Counted from the first letter of the stretch, positions 12,060-25,635 are shown. The stretch: DNA of 64,000 nt from Styela clava (GCF_964204865.1 NC_135252.1:12297383-12361382); one strand, 5' to 3'. The notes: a model not told the origin generated them from the sequence alone. Made by a program: numbers and translations.

Positions 12060-15000
12060 TCAACTTCGCTCCATAACTTCACCGTCGAAAGGAGCTTCAA
12101 GCTTTTTGGTGTCTTTTGAACCATTTTCTTCTGTATCAGACGTTGACATTCTGGACTCGGGTTTAGAAGATATTCCTTTGAGTATCTCATTCTCACTTAC
12201 TAAGCTAAAAAAATAAGCCGAGTTAGATAGGCTATACTAAAAAAATCATAACTGATATTTTATTATACATATACATGGGGCTACAATGTATATTGGAAGT
12301 ACCAAATATTTCTGGTTGCGCATTGCCTACACAATTTATTATGGGCGGTAGTGGACACAGGATTTGAAACAAAGATTTTTAACCTTCATTGTAATTCTTT
12401 CTAAAAATCGCAAAAAGTTACAAAAAACTATCTGAATACGTGATGTATTAAACTTCAATCAAACATTGTATGTACCACAAAGAAAAAAAAAATGGACAAA
12501 AAAAACTAACAAACAAATTTTGAAGTACATTTACGCATAGTAAATACCTTTCATTGGTAGAATTCAATTTTTCATTCTCTCGTTCCACTTCTTTTATCTT
12601 TGCCTCGAGGGCACGAATTTTACTCGATCGTTTGGCCAGTTGCTCCTGTCAACACGCATTTAAATAAATATGAGTGTCGTAAACAAAATGTAACAGAACA
12701 AAACTTTCTCGAATATTAGAATATTATTACCTGTAATATATTGAATTTCTTTTCTAAATCCATATGTTCAGACAACAACTCATCTCTGGACATTGTTTGT
12801 AAATTTTCTTCATGAACTCTTTCGTATGTCTCACTGAAATCCTGAAACAAAAACAAACAGATGGAAATATGACAAAGCAAAAGAACATTGCAACTTTTCA
12901 AATGCACTACTGCTTTTTAGGATTTGTCCATATCTGGGTGTAGGCAGTAAACAATGGGTGATGATTTCAGGACATTTTCGTTAGAAATTCAAGATAAAGT
13001 GCAGTTTTTATTATCTAATTATCCAAAGACATTAATATACTCCTATCTACATTTGCTTACCATCCCAAATTGCCAAAAATTAGATTGAAATGAAAGAGAA
13101 TTGCTGAGTTCACAGACATGGTAGATGCTAGACACTGCCAATTTTTAGGCAGTCCATTATTTTACTAATCTACTAGTAGAAATAGAGGGTAGTAGAATAT
13201 TGCATATGGAAATGCTGGACCTTTCTCATTATTTACATACTATTTTATAAAAAAGGATTAACTTAGGTGTTATTCTTATGAAGAGAAATACCTGTGAAAT
13301 AAATTCTGGAACCATGTGAGGCGAATCAGTATAACCTTCCATTGTTTCATCACCTTCAGCATCATTATCATCATCTTCTTTTGAAACCAGACTTCCATTC
13401 ATATCATCTTGATCATCGCTATAAGATTCACCATCTTCAGTTCCAGTGACACTGGAGTTGTTATAACCTGGGATCAAATATGAAGTGATCATTCAAAGAA
13501 AAGCTGAGGTTTGTTCATTTTGAATTTAAATTTAATCATGTTTGAGTTGCTAATTAAATTAGGATTAGAGATCAACACAGCAGGCGTCTTCATTATCACT
13601 AGATATTAGTTCAACATCAAATATAACAAAATGGCCTATTCAGCAGATGATCAAACAAAATAATGACAAGATTAATGATGTAATCAGCAGGGATAAGGAG
13701 TCAGGAGTATGACATGTTTTTAGAGGGAAAATAGCAATTTCTACTTCCTCAGAGTCTGGTATAAGAATTCAAACTTCCAATGGTGGCAATCAAAGTCAAA
13801 ATTCATGACAATAACTAAGAAAGGAATAAAGATGTTACGCATTCTTAACAGACAATGAATTTTGTGGTTGAAACTGGTTTCTTAGTTTGGTAATAGCAGT
13901 ATAAATCATAATTTCCATCAACCTGTAGCCAAGAGCTCCAGTCTGATAAGGAGCAATCAGTTTTTAAAATGGGTGGAGCAGTGTATAAATTTTCTACCAG
14001 GGATACAGCCCTGGTTAACATAGATTCCACAGCATGCAGAATGCCAATTCTGAATATATCAGTTCACTAAAGGTAAATTATATATAACCGATAGAAATAC
14101 TATGTATACAAACCAGAAGGTTCAAACGAACTGTTGTCATATGGATCATGCTCCTCCATCAAAAATTGAGTTGTGTTGTATGGTGCCACAGGACGACCTG
14201 TAACATTTATATTTATGTAAAATAAATGGGAAATGACTGGGCAATGATGAAGTAATTGGCTGAAGTGAAATAATCAATAAATTGATATACATTAACAAAC
14301 TAAATCACAAAGAAAACTCTATTTCTTTAAGAGTTTTAAGCCTTTTTTAATCAAATTTCTACCAAAGAATAACACAAGTATACAAAGAGCATAGGGAGAT
14401 AGTTTCAACAGATAATCCACCAACTACTTGGTGGTGAGCAACTAAGAAACTATTATGGTCAACTACATATATGGATCATCAACGGTCCATCAAAATTGAA
14501 TGCAATTGACATTACATGATGTTGTATGTATGAGCTATACATCAAGCATAATCAATTAGTTGTTAGAATCAAAGAATGTTGTTACTTGGTGCTTTTGCTA
14601 TACATTTACAACAAAAATTTACCATATACATATTCCAACATATTAGGCCAAACAAGAAAAAAAAAGATGCTGTTTGTTCTTTATGACCACGCTTAACCTA
14701 TCATATGATAAAATCACAATATATGCAAAATCATGTATAATCAATCAAGTATTATCCATCTCAGCAGAATATTGTACATGAGCCAAACTACCAGACTTGC
14801 CTTTTTCTTTCATTTCCTCTCTAATTCTTACAGCTTTGGATTTCTCTTTTTCTTCAAGGGCTTTTCTCTCCTATCACAGAAATAAAGTTATTGAATGTTT
14901 GAACAAATATGTCACAAAGAAAATGGGCATGTCCAACAAGTAGGTCATTAAAAAGCATTTTATTGGTTGCTGCAATCAAGCAACTTTAGTCAAAAAATCA

Positions 15001-15970
15001 GCTAGCTGCATTTATTCATAGTGGAATATTAACATAATGAATGCTGACTTATTGAATTTGATGTTTTTCAATAAACTTCAACATTAATTAAACTTGATAA
15101 TTTGTTCACTAGAATTGAATATTGCAAATCAATTACAAGAATATGTATATAGTTTGATTGAAGCTGTCAAAATAGAAATAATAGCTACTAGCAATAGTAT
15201 TGATAAACTGTTAACTCTATCCGGCTGTTTGTGAGCAAAACCTAATAATCATCAGAAGTGATTTTTTAAATCTGTAAAACTAGATTGCTTTTGGAAAATG
15301 ATTAGATTGCAAATAACCTGTATCTTGCCAGAATTGCACAATCAGATGATCAAGCTTGTGATGGTACACAATTGAATAAGAATCTTTCTTACAAAATCAA
15401 TCATTATTTTTGCAATGCAATATGGAGTCCTATGTATATATATAAAGAGTCTTGTAGTACTTCAAGCTTGTCCACAGCCTTTTTCAGAGCAAGAGAGAAT
15501 GCTATAATTTCAACAATTCAGGTTGTTAGATTGTTTAAATGTTGAGATAAAAGCATCACTAAACGATCTATGAATAGAGAATCATAACAACAAACCTCCC
15601 AAGTCATTTTTGAATATGGCTTCCATTTTCTTTTCTTTTTCGAGGGTTTTCTTCGATGATGATGCTTTTTTTGTTGATTTTGACCTGACGGAACTTTAGG
15701 GTCAGCATTATGCCTGGTCCAGTTTTCAGGGGATTGACTCTCCACAACTGAAAGCAGAAAAAAGTTAAAATAAAAATATAAGAATAAAAAAGCTAAAAAA
15801 TAATTTGGGTCAAAAACATTTAGGGTAGTTTGTCAGATTCAATCAAACAGTAGCTTTGTCTCACTTGATGCCCTTTCCTCTGAAACGATTATACCGGAAT
15901 TATCATGATCTTCCCCTTTTGTATAATCAATTGTAGGACTGGCGGTAGGTGTGATCACTTCTGTGGCCAT
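12060..15970 (-). CDS. HEXIM: HEXIM, 7SK-dependent inhibitor of P-TEFb
   Basis: HEXIM binds 7SK snRNA and holds CDK9/cyclin T (P-TEFb) inactive in the nucleus, limiting release of paused RNA polymerase II. Exons (minus strand): 15970-15865, 15747-15596, 14870-14792, 14197-14114, 13467-13292, 12841-12731, 12645-12548, 12204-12060; GT-AG, frame closed, 316 aa. Family hallmarks: the basic 7SK-binding region, residues about 62-80 (KKHHHRRKPSKKKRKWKPY), followed by SKMTWE; the inhibitory PYNT motif at 118-121 in RPVAPYNTTQFLM; an acidic stretch about 150-185; and the cyclin T-binding coiled coil from residue 200 (DFSETYERVHEENLQ), continuing to about 280. The N-terminal region before the basic motif is shorter than in human HEXIM1. 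The start ATG at 15970 has A at -3 and G at +4; an in-frame upstream ATG at 16021 has no conserved sequence after it. Vertebrate HEXIM1 and HEXIM2 have intronless coding regions, unlike this gene. Confidence 0.95.
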
Positions 15971-18900
15971 AGTTAAAAAATAGTGACAATGGAATAGAAA
16001 TATCAGTCGCTTCAAATGCAATTGTTTGAATAACGTAAATATCTGAAATAGATAGGATAATAAGATTTACATATGTAATTTGTGATAGGAGAGTATATAG
16101 GATACAACAATATAGTAAATTATGACTTTTTGTCCAGCCAACATAGGTTATGAATAATTTTAAGTAAGTTAACCAGTTAGCAAGTAACCAGAAGCGTTAC
16201 CATAATTGACAAGGAGAAACGACTTTATACCCAAATCTTCTTCTAATATTTTGCCCCTGATTTTAAGCTTCAAGAGGTTAGTACTCCAGGCTTGTAAATC
16301 AGAGGAGTTTGAATTTTGGTTGTCCAAAATTTTTATATGGTGGAGTGAACTTTTATCTGGAATTTATTTTAAACAAGAATCTGTAGACGACTCTGAACAA
16401 ATTTTTCATCAACCAATAGTCGCGTGAAATTTTACGATACTACCTTACATGGTCTTGCGACGAAAGCACATACATGGCCAGCGATCCAGTTTTACATAAA
16501 CTTCCTACAAACTAATCACCTTCCAATATGAAGAGTATGTTTTCAATTCCTAGCGGAGTGATGAGCTGCTAAGTTATATATCTGTTTTTGCGTAATCAAA
16601 GATGTTGCGGGAGTTAATTGCTTATAAGAAGACAGCGCAAGAAGACCATAAAAGAACTACGACGTCGGTAAACGAGAGAATTAACCGATCGCGAAGCTAC
16701 GTTCCTGTCTCTCGTTTGTTCGCGATTCGCACGAGTTTGATTGCCTGCTGGACGCGATCAACATTATTGCTGTGGGTTAACAGGGTTTATTATTAGCTTA
16801 TTCGTGAAGCCCAAAACGATAGATTGATTCAAACCCCGGACCTCACTAAAATACCTTTCTTACTGCTTATATATCAGAATCTGAAACATGCAATACGGCG
16901 GAAATAATTTGACTACATGATCTGCCTAATTGCAGTTTTCTACAAAACGAATCAGCTAATTATTATACGCATTCTTCAAGAGCATAGCTTATTTGGGGGA
17001 TATATAATTACGCGCTGGTCGCTGCTTTTCGCTCCCACTATTTCTCAGCCTGACGGCGGACCCGATCTCTGCCACGGCAAGCGGCAACTCTCGTTTTTCA
17101 GATCAAAACTTTTGGCTAAATAGTTGCTCTGTGATGGAATAAAAGAAGGCGACACGCCTCATCGATTCTCTCAATCACACCGCGCACCGCTGTGATATTC
17201 TCGCAAAAGAAAGAAATGCATCTCCGGTCGAGCCTCTTTGCCGCCCACACCGCGTTCAGTCTGTGGGTTGTTTGCATGGTAAGTGCCGGCTTTGTCGGCA
17301 ATCTGGTGTACCTTCTTGTTTACACGATGCCAAGATCTCATCCAGCGCCATGAAGGTAGCAAGGCCCAGAAAACTGAGGTCAACAATGTTGCAGTCCTCG
17401 ATTTGACTGACGTGGGTTGTATTGGACGTGTGTCGTATTGAACGCAGATATTACTTGCATTGCCCCGCCATCTTCAATATTTTTATATATCGCAGAATTC
17501 TATTGGGCATTAGTAAGGAACGCCAATTTCGATTTTGAAGTATCTTTTCTGGTAAGTTTCATATCTAGGTTGTCACATCTAACTCGTTTTCCTTGGGTAA
17601 CTACTCTGTTTTTCAGTGTCATTCTCCTCGCCGTTTCTCGCTTTTGGCTATATTTGCTTTTTCTTATACTGCATATACATACCCCTTGAATGGCCTCATC
17701 AATGAACGCCAATTACCGAGGAGAATTATTTTTGGCAAGAGTGGTTGGACTTTTCGCTACTGCAGTTTGATACATCTAGCAGATAATTAAGTTTTGTATT
17801 TTTTTAAATCATTCAATTTGACAATAGGAGTTTGCTCAAACATTCACGATTCACCGGAAATCTTCTGAAGTCCTAAAGTATAACAAAAGTATGTGGATTA
17901 CCATGCAAGAGGGATTGTTCCAGTTCAAGGGTTCTCAAACTGTTTGTGACTTTCTCCTCTTTATCAAATTCGCGCCCCCTTCCTCGAGCTCAAAAGTCAG
18001 AACTGATGTGATACAATTGAACAATAATTTATTCTGCTTGAAAGCATTATACAGGTATTATAAGCTAGGGTCTCGATTCTAGGCTTCATAGATAAAAACG
18101 CGCACCTAGTATCGGATTCACTGTCAATTCTTTTTTTATTGTTATCGTTTTGTATTTATATTGGCAAGCGTGAAAAAGCCGTTGAGACCGGTGCATATAT
18201 TCAGGATAGGAATACCGTATATTATGGACCATAAAGCACGCGTCAACTACCCCCCCCCCCCCCCAAAAAAATCGATTGTGCGACCAGTGCATGGATCAGG
18301 TAGTGGTAAATGCTTTATTGCCAGCATCGCGGTTCCCAAACTTTTTATTCGTGGGGCGCCAAATTGTCGAGGAAAAACTCATGGTGCACACAAAAATGCT
18401 GCCTTCAAATAAAACCCAATTTTATGATTGTTAATGTGTACTTTATGCATTTTAAAGTTTGTAAACATGTAGGCCCAAAAATAAAGGCAAAAGGTCAACT
18501 CTTCTTTTTCATCTCTGTCTAATTCACCTTCGAAATACTGAAAGAATCACTCATGTTTGCTAAACTCGGTCCAGCGAATAAATGAACTGCCGCTCGCAAA
18601 ATTGCAGCAAGTAGTGCCTACCTCTACATCAGTGGTTCTCGACCTTTTACTGACTGCGTACAACTTCAGTGTACAGAAAGTGTCATCATTAAGACGATTT
18701 CTGATATTTTGGCAAAAAAATGCGTACAATTTACGAAATGCACAGTGAAAATTATTTTAGAATAAGAATAGGTTACATATTAAATCCCGAGATTATATTC
18801 AAAATAACCCCGGGATTGGAAAAAAGCCGGATATCCCGTGATCGCAGCACTAGCGAATACACTTTGATCGGCGCTAGTCGCTACCGTATTTCCTCGGAAG

Positions 18901-20034
18901 AAGACCTAGCCTGAATTTTAAAAATTATCTTAATATATGCTCTCCCCTCAAAATAAGACCTAGTCAATGACGCAAAATTTTTTTGATTTAGTGGACAGCA
19001 AGAAATCTCTACTACATGTTTTAAATGATTGATAATCTATGTTTTGCAGTTATTTCGACATAGTCTCCAATGAACTTGCTGAAATATATGTATTTTTGCA
19101 AAAAATAAAACGAATTTACAATAAGCATATATATATAGTTTAATGCGTGGGTGGGGAATGACCCCACCCAAAGATAATCGGAAACTATGTTCAGGCTCAT
19201 TTAGACAATTTCGGCACTTTGTTTTAATTGTCATCATGGCTGATAATCCTTGCTCACACTTCCACGTGGAGTGAAAATCAATAGTAGAGGAACAGCATTG
19301 CGAGTCAGTCTCGGGTAACTAGTGGCCAATTTTAGCCCGAAATTGATTGGTGAGCATTCTTTGTGCTCAGTTTCTGCTGTTTCATCGGATTGAATATCAA
19401 TTATATCTTCTTGTTCACCAGTTCCAACAGGTAGAAGTCGGCGGGAAACGAATTAACCGTGTATGGGCAACATATTATATCCGGTAACAATGCATCAGTT
19501 ACGTTCTTAGATGATCTGCAATTTCTTGAGATATTCATTCACTGGGCTCCCTCGTAATGGTGGTACGGAAACGAACGTTTCGTAATGTCTGTTCTCAGTA
19601 TGTCCCCTAGATTTTCTTTTTAAGGGGGGGTGTTCCAAAATTTAGGGGGTGGTAAATAATTTGCTTTTAGAGATAAAACTAGGCTATTTGTATTCTTAAA
19701 AAAAATGGTATGTATTTAAGAAACGATGTACATGAGGGCCCCCTAAGTTGATTGACGGCGAGCTAAAATCCACAGCAGAATGAAATTGTAGGGCCAGAAG
19801 AGGGGAGTGAGGAAAAGTGCGGGACGACACGGCTGGGGTTCAGGGCGCGCTTGAGCGCCCTGAGAAAATTATGAGAAATAGTTACCAAAATAGGCTCTAG
19901 GCTTGATTTTAGATACACCTAGCATCGCAGTTTGTTATGTAATGAAATCAATAATTATAATATCTAGCTGATAGAATTCCCGGGGAATAGATAACAAACA
20001 AGCACGGCTTTCAACCGTAAATATATACTACTAC
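15971..20034. other. Gene-poor region upstream of HEXIM with scattered hAT-like termini
   Basis: No gene is convincing here. 16600-17400 is noticeably GC-richer than its surroundings. A 21-codon frame at 17216-17278, followed by GTAAGT, could be a signal-peptide-like first exon but has no visible partner. hAT-like ends occur near 17928 (CAAGGGTTCTCAAACTG), 18330 (GCGGTTCCCAAAC) and 18631 (CAGTGGTTCTCGACC). A 15-base C run lies at 18250-18264. The HEXIM promoter should lie just above 15970, but no motif identifies it. Confidence 0.45.
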
Positions 20035-21698
20035 TAGGGATGGGCAATGTAGGATAATTTACTATTCTAGAATAGTTAAATCGAATCCAGAATACCGAAT
20101 CCTATTCTATTTTCATACTTATTCAAATAGAGGGAATTTTCCTGATTGCTGGATTTAGATGTCAAAAATTGTAAATGTATTACTATAAATGTATTATTTA
20201 TTTGGAAATGTCCTTAACATTGGATTTGATACTAAACAGGCATTTCCCAGGACAATGAAATCTAAGAATATTACAATATTTTTGCTTTCAATTGTTCCAA
20301 ATGTATGTAATCTCTAAATACTTATATGCTAAATTACGCTTCAAACACTTTAATAGTAAGCGGTTAAATACAAAAATAGATATGAAACGGCATTAAATCA
20401 TTATTAATGTTATAGAGTGTCGAGTGTACTAAAACACACCCGCTGAGAATTAATTAGATGCAGGACCAGCGTGTGGCCACTGCAACCTATGCGACCGGTG
20501 TAAAATATTAAATTTAACCACTATCAATTAAAATCAACTTATTATTCTGTGCCATCAAGACGTGCAAAACAAGGTTCCCGTAAATTATCATATTCTATAA
20601 AACATATAATCTTCTAATAATATTCTAAAACATATCATTATCTACCCAGACTTGGCCCTACTCAAACTCAATACGTAACTATTTTCGCCAGATGTGGCAT
20701 CTTTTTTTTAAGTTTATCGGCGAATAAAATTACTACAGACACTCGATCAAACGTGCGTCTATCTTGAACGATAAAAACGGACCGAAATATATGTAATCTT
20801 TTGGGAGTGAAATTTAAATGCGACAGATCGTCGTGTTATGCGATATAACTTTGTATTTCAGAAACTGGTGTAATAAAAGTAATAAAATTATTTCAAAATA
20901 ATATTTGATTTAAATTAATCGCAAGTAATGTCATAACATTTTACGCCTGGCTTTTGATTTACATGCATCATTTTCTGGGGAAAACTCGCCGGTCGCGGAA
21001 AATCATTTACAGTAATGTAAAATGAAGCAAGGCACGCCTGTAAACAATTGAAGATTGTTGCAATCAGATTATCGGAATATCGCCAGTTAGTCGCACAAAT
21101 AATTATTATTATTAAACCCTCGCTAGATAGCAAAGCAGGAAAACGCAAAAAATGGTGCAATAACGAGTCTTTGTCGTAAGGTGCACTTCACGACTTCTTG
21201 TTCAGAATACGCCGATTGAGATTACTGTGTTTGATGTTTACCGATTTTGCGGGTTCTTTGCGATTAGGCAAGTTTAATTAAACGAGAGAAATTTCCACGC
21301 GAGAAAGAACTCGCTCGTCTTTAATTGATAAATTAGAAATCCGAAATACAAAAATTAACGCCCGGCGAAAACGCAAAAATGGTGCAATAACGAGTCTTCG
21401 CCATGAGATGTACTTCGCAGACTTCCTGTCCAGAATACGCCGATTGAGATTACAGTGTTTGAAGTTTACCGATTTTACGGGTTCTTTCAGAGCAGACGCA
21501 AGTCTAGTTAGTTAAACGAGAGAGATTTCCACGCGAGAAAAACGCTCGTCTTTAATCGATATTTAGAAACCCGAAATGCAAAAATCGACGCATGGCGCCG
21601 GAGAGGCGGAAACCGAATCCTGTTATCGGATCCTGTTGGATTCGAATACTTTGGGATTCGAATCCTCCGGATTCGGTATTCTATATTGCCCATCCCTA
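20035..21698. mobile_element. Non-autonomous hAT element (1.66 kb), TAGGGATGGGCAAT termini
   Basis: Termini are TAGGGATGGGCAATGTAG and, inverted, TAGGGATGGGCAATATAG. A perfect 8-bp duplication ACTACTAC flanks it at 20027-20034 and 21699-21706, as expected for hAT transposition. Subterminal regions carry clustered GAATC/ATTCGAAT motifs, possible transposase-binding sites (inference). No transposase frame is present, so mobility would depend on another copy. Confidence 0.85.
21139..21595. repeat. Two-unit tandem duplication, period about 228 bp, inside the hAT element
   Basis: Units start near 21139 and 21367. Both contain ATGGTGCAATAACGAGTCTT, then GAATACGCCGATTGAGATTA, then an ACGAGAGA block and a TCGTCTTTAAT block. 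Differences are mostly scattered substitutions, so the duplication is not recent. Confidence 0.75.
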
Positions 21699-22114
21699 AC
21701 TACTACGTTTCAACAAGTAATTTGCAACTGATAGTGACTAATGAAGTTACCTGCTCATCTGGCATTGTATGAATGTCTACTTATGGCTAGTTTTGTTACA
21801 CATTTCTAATTTTTTTGAACATGTTTGTTTGACTTTTGTATGAATTAAATTTTGAAATACGCTCGTCAACTGATCGTAATGTCGCATAATGTTGTACTCC
21901 TTCAGAACTGAAATATTTTGTTGGTAAGAAGACAAATCGCTGAAGTTTGATTCTTTTCAATAAAGAAATAAACCACATGAAGGGTTAAACTACTTCACTC
22001 AAGTTCGGCGGGCCATTTTAAATCGTTACGCGGGCCGTAATTGGCCCGCAGACTGCGGTTTAGAACCCCGCAGTGTGGAATCGCATCTCAAAATTAGGGG
22101 GGGTGTTTGTAATT

Positions 22115-23345
22115 TTAGGGGGGGTGTTCACCCCCTATAGGGGGGTGTAGGGAAATCACTGTCTGTTCTTCATATTTTTCATTCATGTGTCTAGCTAACC
22201 AACGCTTCAAGCTTAGAGACGAATTCTTGGATAGATCTGCTTGCAACGATAAATTCACATGGTTAAGAGCTTGAAAAATATCCGACAGGTAAGCCAACTA
22301 TGAGATAAACTCTTCGTTCTCCAAATCGTTTTTAAATCATGTCTCTTATCTTTGGAAATTTGTGAATAGTTCTTGTCGGAGTTCAAAGAACCTCCTAGTG
22401 ATATTCCCACGGGAGAGTCAGCGCACTTCTGTATGGTAAAGAAGACACTTGTGATCGGAATTCAAATCTTCACACAGCCTAGTGGTTAGAGCTGATGTTT
22501 TGACGTAATTCACCATTTGATTATTCGATCCAAGTATGACAATAGATCCGAAGGGAGCACCTTGGCACAAAGAACACCCATGTGGATGAAGCAGTGAATA
22601 AAAGTGGCGCTTGGTGATACATTTTTAACATGTGTTTGAAATTCGAACAAGCATGGATGGAGCAACAGGTTATTTATTTGACCTAAACGTTGAAAACATC
22701 ATTTATTTGTGTTGTTGCAGACTGATCCGTGCTCAGCAATAATTCTATTCGCACAGTATTATTCTATGTAAAGCGGACATAAACGAGTAATTGGTGACAG
22801 CAGGTTATTTTTGGTGAAAAATTCGCCCAAAACGTTGAAAATATCGATCCCTTTTGTTGTATCAGATTGATCTGTGCTCAGCAATAATTCTGTTCGCACA
22901 ATATTATTCTGTACAAAGCGGACATAAACGGGTAATTGAGAACATTTAGTGACAGCAGTCGATTCATCAAGTTGTATGGCAAAATCAAACTTTGATCCTT
23001 TAACTTCAACAATCACTTGTTTTTCAATGTGAATAGACATTTCTTCGATACGTCGTTTCACGGTATCTCCAGTGACTCTTTTCCAATCAGGTTCCGAACT
23101 AACATCCTCGCTGCTGACAAAACAAGCGACTCCGCAATGGTATGAACTTTCTTATTTTGAGTCCCTAGAAGAAATACATCGTACAATGCTTTCACAATCC
23201 CGGCATTCGTTTGGTAAAACTGCCCTGCCTGGTCCTGCTTTCGCTTCACACGTTCCCCATTTCTCTCAAAATAACTTTTATCGCGGTGCTTCTTGTCTGT
23301 GTAATTGGACTCAAGATGCTGCTTATTAAGCAAACCTGGTTTCAT
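22115..23345 (-). pseudogene. Degenerate hAT transposase (ZBED5/FAM200-like)
   Basis: Read on the minus strand, fragments appear in the order of a hAT transposase of the type domesticated as vertebrate ZBED5/FAM200. First comes an N-terminal piece starting MKPGLLNKQHLESNYTDKKH with HTIAESL (23345-23058). Next is the catalytic-core piece with FAIQLDESTAVTKCSQLPVY and VRFVQNNI (23061-22759). After that come pieces resembling LYHTEVRWLSRG and FFELRQELF (about 22450-22360), and a C-terminal piece AYLSDIFQALNHVNLSLQ (22297-22115). Stops and frameshifts separate them, so no working enzyme is encoded. A SINE abuts the N-terminal end. Element boundaries were not resolved. Confidence 0.85.
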
Positions 23346-23356
23346 GACTGCATTTG

Positions 23357-23690
23357 GGGGATAGGATAGGATTTACATATTTATCCCGGGGGAGAGGAAA
23401 GCCGATAAAACGGCTTATCCATATGGCGAACCACGGCCTCTCGTCCGGTTAACATTCCAAGTCGGGTATGGGATTAGTTATATTGTTTGTTTTCGGAGGC
23501 ATGGACTTGGTGGTGGAGGAAGCCGTAACCGACCAGCGGTTACGTGAACCACCAAACGACGGCGAGGAGTCCAGCAACCCTCTTGCACATAACCATCCCT
23601 GCATGGGATTCGAACATGCGAACCCACGCAGAGTAATTAGAGGTGCGGTGGCGAACGCTTAGCCTGTTGAGCCACACCGCCGCGCGGTTA
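23357..23690 (-). mobile_element. tRNA-derived SINE, copy 1
   Basis: On the minus strand the head has a Pol III A box (TGGCTCAACAGGCTAAG, 23674-23658) and a near-consensus B box (TGTTCGAATCC, 23615-23605). These are followed by a body shared with the copy at 60885-61226 and a short tail of ATCCT-like units (ATAGGATAGG on the plus strand at 23361). This is the classic layout of a tRNA-derived SINE. Target-site duplications were not identified. Confidence 0.85.
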
Positions 23691-25635
23691 TGCAGACCAC
23701 GCACTGCGGTTAACTTTTTTTATTATGTTCGATAGCGATGAAGCCATACCTAATGTATTCGGAGGCACACTTTCGCTTCGACATGCTTGAATATTCAGTC
23801 AAAAAATTTCCGATAAATTAGCTTCAAAAGTAAAGCTAGTGCCGACCAGCCGATACATACAGAAGGTAGTAACAGTAACATCTGTATGACGTGTCAAATC
23901 CCTATCAGGGCATCTCGAGATGCGTCGAACGCTTATTTCGTTGCCGACACAAAAGTGAATTGTTGCAATAATTCCAACTGTATGCGGACTACTCGAAAAA
24001 CTCCTGCGTATTGCGAACCACATGTTGAGAACCGCCACTATTTCTATGATTATTACTGTGACACATTTAACACATTTGTGGGCGTTTAAAAAAAGAATAA
24101 CTTTTCTCGTCTGATGATGCTAAATTTTTCCGATTGACAAAAATATACGACACGTTTCTCTTCCTCTCTATATCATTAAGATCACACGGCCAGTCATTCT
24201 CATATTGGTCATTCGGGGAGGTAACTTATATGTTATGGCTGGCCGTGACTGATCGGTTTCGTTATTCTGTCATAAACGCAGAATCACTCTCGTTTGCTGA
24301 CTGTTAGCGAGGCGGAAGTTCACGTATGCCAGTACAGTGCTGTTTATTGGACTCCCCAAATCTATGTATATTTCAATATACGTAGGGCCGTGGACACTTT
24401 TGTTTTCAGTGATATTTGGGATAGTTTTGCTGACGGAAAGCTCAATCTGCCTACCTTATCTTTGTATTTTAGTTAAGCAAGTAGGAAAGGCAAAGGCCGG
24501 GTATCAGGGTATTGATATCCCGTGATGTCTGAATGCTATTTGGTGCTGAATCAGATTTTTTCCATCTTAATGCTGTAATGGCTTCGGTAAGAATATCCAT
24601 GCTGTAGTGTACAGTAGACTAATTCTTCTATGTTTTAGTTTTGTTGTTTTAGTTAACTTACCCGGTACCTGTACCGGTACCGGTAACGAAATAAAACCTG
24701 GTATTAACTCCTATTTTCGAAGACGTTTTTTTTGTTACGTTACCGTACCTTGTTTTTGCCATTAAAGTATTATAAATCATACATCTGAAATTGCTGTTTT
24801 TGTGTAAAACACATAATTCATATGTATGTATGTTATTTATAGCCTATATCTGTATATGTATGTATTTTTAGATAAGGTACCGGTACCGGTAGGCGAAATT
24901 GTAAATAATTACCGTAAGTGAAACATGTCTGCATGTGCAATACTGACTACTGTTATATAATATATTCAATAGGCCTATATCTGATGTCGTTTATATTTTG
25001 CATGATACAGCTCAGCATACTATACGGGTATAGATCGAGCGACATTGTTTTGTTTTACAGATGATCAGACACCCCTCTTTTGGGAGACCTTTGGACATTG
25101 CTGTCCCACAATATCAGTAAAATTACAGTATAATGAAGTTGCGCAAAATACTCCAAAAAAGCAATCGAATAATCTAATCTAAAAACGCGATTAATTCAGA
25201 TTATCATTGAGACAAGCATGGCGTGATATGACGTGGTGCCAATCGCCCCTCGTTTGTGATACACATGGATTGTTTGTTTTATTGAACCAAATGGAGTGAA
25301 ATTCTTGGAATTTGGATAGGGCCAGACTGTAATAGGTTGAATTTTGTTGGTACTTTTCAACTATTTTAAACACAAGGAAATCTTGGTTGGTATGGATGTA
25401 TGGATAACATTTATTCAGATTTACCCTCTGCCCCTTGCTCAACTGCATGGGATCTTATCCAAAATGTCTTGAGAATTCATTTTAATAGTCATGAGAATAC
25501 CCTCTTAAAAACCAAGCTTGATAAGAAATTGCTTGGTGATTTCATGACATCTGGACATGGTTAACTCTTTTTCACTTTGATCTTCCAGTACTGCTGCTGT
25601 ACCACTGCTGATATTTGTAATTCTGAATAGCTTAG
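23691..25635. other. Intergenic region upstream of CRYZL1
   Basis: No gene is recognised. There is an inverted repeat at about 24181-24262 (ACACGGCCAGTCA / TGGCTGGCCGTGACT). The self-palindromic motif TACCGGTACCGGTA occurs at about 24672-24685 and again at about 24877-24890. Any 5' exon and promoter of CRYZL1 should lie in the right part, but I could not fix them. Confidence 0.4.
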
